From NCBI GenBank assembly GCA_033297075.1, contig MU858324.1, positions 1 to 34,548 of the forward strand: DNA of 34,548 bases, read 5' to 3'. The stretch comes from Rhypophila decipiens. Taxonomy: Eukaryota; Ascomycota; Sordariomycetes; Sordariales; Naviculisporaceae. Under the pieces are notes generated by a model. It made no database searches and was not told the origin of the DNA. It worked only from the letters and a program-made list of their open reading frames with translations. This document shows positions 30,505 through 34,548 of the stretch, piece by piece. The stretch's first letter is position 1. Each line of letters opens with the position of its first letter. Both the position numbers and the translations under genes were made by a program.

Positions 30505-31584
30505 CTAATGAGAAAGTCCCTTTGCCAACAGCTTCCTTGTCTCTCTCATGGCATCGCGGGCAAACCACACCAAATCACCATTATACTTGTCTTCAAACTT
30601 GCCATCAAACACCTCAACACTGACCCAGCCGCGGAACCCGGTCTTGAGCACTGCTCCTGCAAACTCCTCAATAGGCAGATAGCCACCATCATAGGGCAAA
30701 GGCCGCCAGTCATGACTCCACTGCCCTCTCGGCCGGAGCCCATCCTCGTTCTCCTCATCTTTCAACGCTCCGTCCATCTTGTAAGCATCACTGATCTGCA
30801 GAAAGAAGATCTTTTCAGCAGGCACAGTGCGGATCAGCTCCTCCAAGCTCTGCTTGTACCGCCTGTCCAAGTCTTCCTTTCCGCCGTCAAACGTCATCAA
30901 CCCCGATTGTGTCGTCGGATCGCCCCACTCCCCGCCAGCAGTCTGGAACGTATCCAAACACAATCCCACATTCTCCCTGTCAACCAAACGCACAATCTCC
31001 CAAACATCCTTCCAATACGGCGCCCGTGTGGCCCAACACCAATTCTCATACGCCAACTTGAACCCATGCTCCCCAAGCATATCCGCCAATTGTCTCAAGT
31101 CCGCCGCCAACTTCTCCTTATCATCCGTGATCTTGTCCTCGGCCGAATCGGTAGACCCAACCTGCAACATCTTGATCCCACCGGCCTTCATAATCTCAAT
31201 CCAACCCTTCGCTCGCCGGAAGGCATCTTCCCTCTCGGCCGTTCCCTCGGCCCAACCTTCAAAGTTCGAAAAAGGCTGAAGGACCATGATGGTAATCTGA
31301 TGGCGGTCGCAAAGGGTACGCACGGCAACGGCTGCTTCGGCGAGGAGCGGGTAGTCATTCTCGTCGACGGACTCGCGGGCAAAGTGCAGCTTTGCGTAGG
31401 CGATCAGGTCGGGAAACGAGAGCTCTATGCCATTGAAACCGGCATTGCGGATTGCTTCGATCTTTTGATGGAGGGTGTATTTTGTTGAGTTTGGTGGGCC
31501 GATTGAGCAGGACGCAAAGGCGAGTGGGATTTGGGAGATGTCCAGAGGCGGCGAGGCCTGGGTATTGTGGGTTGGAGATGACAT
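30505..31584 (-). CDS. 3-dehydroshikimate dehydratase (sugar-phosphate isomerase/AP-endonuclease-2 TIM barrel)
   Basis: 359 residues, intronless, ATG at 31584. N-terminal block IPLAFASCSIG, then KIEAIRNAGFNGIELSFPDL, typical of fungal Qa-4/QutC-like dehydratases. Expected divalent-metal ligands are visible on successive strands: Glu180 (LAYENW), Asp211 (LCLDTFQ), Gln263 (FLQISDAYK) and Glu324 (VSVEVF). The enzyme converts 3-dehydroshikimate to protocatechuate in quinate/shikimate catabolism, feeding ring cleavage. No other quinate genes (qutB, qutE, regulator) are in the window, so it may be a stand-alone or secondary-metabolism version. The wider family includes hydroxypyruvate isomerase and related epimerases, but the ligand set supports the dehydratase. 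Confidence 0.87.
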   Translation of the reverse strand: MSSPTHNTQASPPLDISQIPLAFASCSIGPPNSTKYTLHQKIEAIRNAGFNGIELSFPDLIAYAKLHFARESVDENDYPLLAEAAVAVRTLCDRHQITIMVLQPFSNFEGWAEGTAEREDAFRRAKGWIEIMKAGGIKMLQVGSTDSAEDKITDDKEKLAADLRQLADMLGEHGFKLAYENWCWATRAPYWKDVWEIVRLVDRENVGLCLDTFQTAGGEWGDPTTQSGLMTFDGGKEDLDRRYKQSLEELIRTVPAEKIFFLQISDAYKMDGALKDEENEDGLRPRGQWSHDWRPLPYDGGYLPIEEFAGAVLKTGFRGWVSVEVFDGKFEDKYNGDLVWFARDAMRETRKLLAKGLSH

Positions 31585-32448
31585 TGTGAATTTGTGTGGA
31601 GGGAGCTACTTTCTAATGCAATCAGATGAAGCTATTGCAGAGGGAAGATGAAGCAGATAATTTGAGATCTGTGGATGAGGATGATGCTCTGATCGATGAT
31701 GTCATTCCAGGCTGACTAAGCAAACTAGGCAGGCAGGCAGGCAGGATATAACATCACCACGTAAATATTGGAAGGAGGCTAATTGGAAGGAGCAATAAAC
31801 AACACCGCAAGCAATGTCCCATTGAACTTCCAGTGGATTATGGACAGGCTAGTGGGGTCCAGTCTCATCTGGAACTGATGATTGGGACTGGCGATCAAGC
31901 CATGGGCATCTATCGTCACCAGCCCCAGTTTCAACTTCAAGATTAGCAGGGCTTCACATTCAAATATGGAGTACATAACTAACGTTAAGTAATAGTTTAC
32001 TATCTTGAGAGACTGTTCACACTTCTTTAAGAAACTTTTCACACCTTTACAAGAGACTGTTTATTCTTCTATGATAAAATGTTTATCTTTCAAGTTTCGT
32101 CCAAAGCTCCTTATTCCACCGGTTGCAAATTTGCTCGAACCACATGTTCATTCATCCCATCTTACTCAACTGGGCCCCCACTATGAACGTGTGTTTCGTC
32201 GGAGCGCCAACGTATTTCAACCTGCTGAAGTAGGCCTTTGAACTTCTTCGACCTTCCATTCTACCCCTCCTCTGACGGGTAGAAAATTCCTCTGTCACGA
32301 GTACCCGAATCGCCTTAAACGCCTCTTTCCGCATAATCACATCCCTCATCCGAGCGTCAATCATAAATTCAACGGTCGATCGTCAGATCAACCCGCCCGA
32401 ATCCCGGATTGATTGGCCGTCACCCAACAACGCCAGGCCATAGCCAAG
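31585..32448. other. Divergent spacer between dehydratase and BTB genes
   Basis: No gene supported. It contains the dehydratase promoter, an (AGGC)4 microsatellite, and near 32009-32065 loosely repeated ACTGTT/TTCACAC motifs. Nothing else recognised. Confidence 0.5.
31727..31745. repeat. (AGGC)4 microsatellite
   Basis: Four perfect AGGC units plus AGG, about 145 bp upstream of the dehydratase ATG. Confidence 0.9.
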
Positions 32449-33564
32449 ATGTCCGAACCCGTGCCCGAGACGACCGTCATTGCACCCGACGGCGATGAAC
32501 CCAAGACGAGATTCATTGCACCTGACGGCGATGTAATCCTTGTTGTCGGTGCAGCTCCGAAGACTCGCCTACGTGTTCACTCCCGATTCCTTGCTGCTGC
32601 ATCTCCTGTTTTTACGGCCATGTTCAGCGCAAACTGGGCTGAGGGGCAGGGTCTCTCATCCGCCCTCCCCAAAGGAGATTGAGCTACCCGAAGATAGCCC
32701 CAAGGCAATGGATACCATCAGCTGCGTTTTGCACCATCAGAACGATCAAGTCCTGGAGTCGATGGGCTCTGACGATCTATTCAATATCGCCGTTCACGCG
32801 GACAAGTATGACCTGATCAGGGCACTCAAGCTGCTCATTACCCTGTGGCTCACTACCTCGAATCCTCTCTATACTTCGGGAATGGTCGACGATGGCTATC
32901 GCCTGACTACGGCCTTCATCATCCGGGACTCGAAGAACTTTGCCCGCATCTCGGTCAATCTCATTACCCAACATGCCGAGCCCTACTCTGAGATCTACAA
33001 AGTAGATCAACTCCGCGACAGACTCCCTCGCATGATATTGTGTACGCCCCTCCGTCCAGTTTGAACGGTATTGTACTTTGGCAACTTTGCTAACAACCCC
33101 ATTTCTTTACAGACTCACTTGAAGAACGGAGAACTAAAATGCGGTATGAGATCCACGAGCTCTGGGCCAAAGGAATCAAGGAGACATGCCACGAGACCTA
33201 CTCTTCAACTACATGCAAGTGGGGATATCAGCGCATGGAGAGATACAAGTTGCTGTGTAAACGGTTCGATGGCGGAAGGATAATCGCCGATGTTCCCATC
33301 TCGACACTAATCCGGGAGTCCAAAAAGGCTTCGACAGAAGACATGACAGAGAAATCCCACTGCAAGTACTCCCCCAGTTGCAGATGCTCGGATACATATA
33401 CACAATCGGGCCACAGTATGGTTCATCACTCCACAATACAGAGCGAGGAGACTTTTGCTGGCCAGCTTAAGTGCTTGAAAAAGCGGTTCGGGCTGTGCTT
33501 TGACTGCCTGGATTGCCTGGAAGGCAAGAAGGAGAAGTGTGCTCATCAGGAGAAGCAAGACTAA
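32449..33564 (+). pseudogene. BTB/POZ domain protein gene, frameshifted
   Basis: The first frame (ATG 32449) reads APDGDVILVV, LRVHSRFLAAASPVFTAMF and SANWAEGQGL, the first half of a fungal BTB/POZ fold, and stops at 32682. The domain continues in the +1 frame from about 32670 (KEIELPEDSPKAM, then LFNIAVHADKYDLIRAL). A single extra base in the run CCCCAAAGG (about 32668-32676) explains it; a normal intron does not fit. An intron at 33042-33112 (donor GTACGC, branch GCTAAC, acceptor TTTACAG) then leads to a second exon. Its basic, Cys-rich tail has CKYSPSCRC and CFDCLDCLEGKKEKC. Intact relatives are thought to be ubiquitin-ligase adaptors or transcription-related. The frameshift could be a true mutation or a homopolymer sequencing error; the remaining codons look intact, so decay would be recent. 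Confidence 0.75.
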
Positions 33565-33900
33565 AGAAAGTCCACATATCCATTTCGTGGCTCCTAGGCC
33601 AGTCCGAAACTGGTCCTGGCGCATAAGCCACCGTGGGGAGAGATTGATAGTGGCGATGCCCTTGCCAGCAGAAAGATAGGCCTTGTCTTTACATGAACAT
33701 GTCAAAGGCAGGAGTGAGGCGTGGACAAAATGGAAAAGGAGTCGAGGAAAACGGTTGATGATGCCCTTGTTAGAAAAGGTATTAGTCTTCGTCTATATCT
33801 ACACGCATGCCATCGTCAGCAGTGAGGCGTGGATAAAAAGGAAAATGGATTTGCCAGGATTTGGCCAACTAGTAGTTCAGCGAGTAGCCTCATAAGTCAT
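33565..33900. repeat. Diverged tandem duplication (period about 105-108 bp)
   Basis: Two adjacent copies: GATGCCCTTG at 33655 and 33760, and AGTGAGGCGTGG at 33713 and 33821. Copy 2 differs partly by C-to-T changes at CpA, for example TTGCCAG to TTGTTAG and GGACAAA to GGATAAA. No supported gene. Confidence 0.6.
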
Positions 33901-34320
33901 GCCAATCCAATACTACGAGGCAATACAGAATATATTTCCAACCTTCCTTTTATATAGAGGATGACTGTTCGGACAGCCCATTTTGACTTATAGAACAGCT
34001 CTACTACCTATAACCCTAACCCTTAGTATATCCACCTTAGATCTTTAAGGTTAAACCCTATATATAATACTCTATTTCCTAGTACTACTTACTTTCCAAC
34101 TTGTCTTCTTCGCTTATTACCTACTACTAGCCTTCTATACTAATAAGCCTATAGGGAATTAAAGGAGTAATATAGTAGAAAAGGGTATATAGTAATTATA
34201 AGGGCTAATTTATAGTATAAAAAGTCAAGTTAGTACAGGTAGTTACCTGGAAAATCAATTATAGAGGTACCTATTATTCTATAAGTTAAAATAGGCTGTC
34301 TAAATAGTTATTTGTAAGGC
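33901..34320. other. AT-rich, TpA-dominated tract resembling RIP-mutated sequence
   Basis: The stretch is very rich in TA dinucleotides (for example ATATAGTAGAAAAGGGTATA) and poor in CA/TG, the direction produced by repeat-induced point mutation (CpA to TpA). It includes a telomere-like TAACCCTAACCCTTA at 34011-34025. No reading frame is supported. It is probably remains of a repeat whose identity is no longer recognisable. Confidence 0.55.
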
Positions 34321-34548
34321 GGTGGCAGGTACGCCTGATCAAGGTGCTCACAATGAGGGCAACAAGTGTCAACAATAGGCGCGAGCAAGAACTAGCATTG
34401 GTCTTAGACTTCAACCTGGCCTGAGCTAAAGTGGTGGGCGAAGGCCAGAGTTCATATATGTAACGATCGTGACATACCACACCACTACGTAACATAGCCC
34501 AAAAGAGCAACTAGACTTGATTGGAAGATCCAATCAAGTAAATGGTAT
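34321..34548. other. Window end, no gene seen
   Basis: Base composition returns to normal, but I see no supported coding region. It may be the margin of a gene or repeat that continues outside the window. Confidence 0.4.

Noticed and set aside
34011..34025. Telomere end
   Set aside because: Only two CCCTAA-like units occur, and unique sequence continues on both sides; at most an interstitial telomere-like scar.

Overview
The window looks like nuclear DNA of a filamentous ascomycete (Pezizomycotina). The genes carry one to three short introns (about 50-130 nt) with GT-AG ends and CTAAC-type branch points. The families are typical of such fungi (F-box, BTB, Dal5-type permease, BBE-type oxidase, HSPA12-like Hsp70, sirtuin). 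There is a split tRNA-Ser, and AT-rich tracts that look RIP-affected. No genus can be named from the sequence alone.

Layout. 1-1300: decayed matrixin-type zinc metalloprotease (minus). 1838-4655: an F-box gene between two oppositely oriented copies of a small repeat element with inverted termini and an internal 22-bp minisatellite. 4754-9712: two minus-strand genes, a long Q/P/S/T-rich protein and a single-pass membrane protein. 10456-12507: four-exon Hsp70-like ATPase. 13712-14079: small secreted cysteine-rich peptide. 14786-16885: four-exon Dal5/Liz1-type MFS permease. 17173-17500: a tiny three-exon metallothionein-like gene (minus), easily missed because two of its exons are 8 and 12 nt. 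18811-21305: a PPxY-motif protein followed on the same strand by a ZIP zinc transporter. 21847-21946: tRNA-Ser(UGA) with an 18-nt intron. 22475-23650: SIRT6/7-like sirtuin. 25867-27963: secreted BBE-type FAD oxidase. 28290-29270: quinone-reductase-like MDR enzyme (minus). 29937-30342: a third minisatellite element with different inverted termini. 30505-31584: 3-dehydroshikimate dehydratase (minus). 32449-33564: BTB/POZ gene broken by a frameshift. 33565-34548: a diverged tandem duplication, then TpA-rich sequence without genes.

How the parts may relate. The metallothionein, the PPxY protein and the ZIP transporter lie within about 4 kb and could form a metal-homeostasis neighbourhood; this is inference. 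The FAD oxidase, MDR reductase and dehydroshikimate dehydratase would suit aromatic or phenolic metabolism, but no regulator or transporter ties them together. The features I consider most worth a second look are the minisatellite-cored inverted-terminal elements, the microexon metallothionein gene, the Kex2-processed eight-cysteine peptide, and a C-to-G skew switch inside genes that follows gene orientation rather than chromosome strand.
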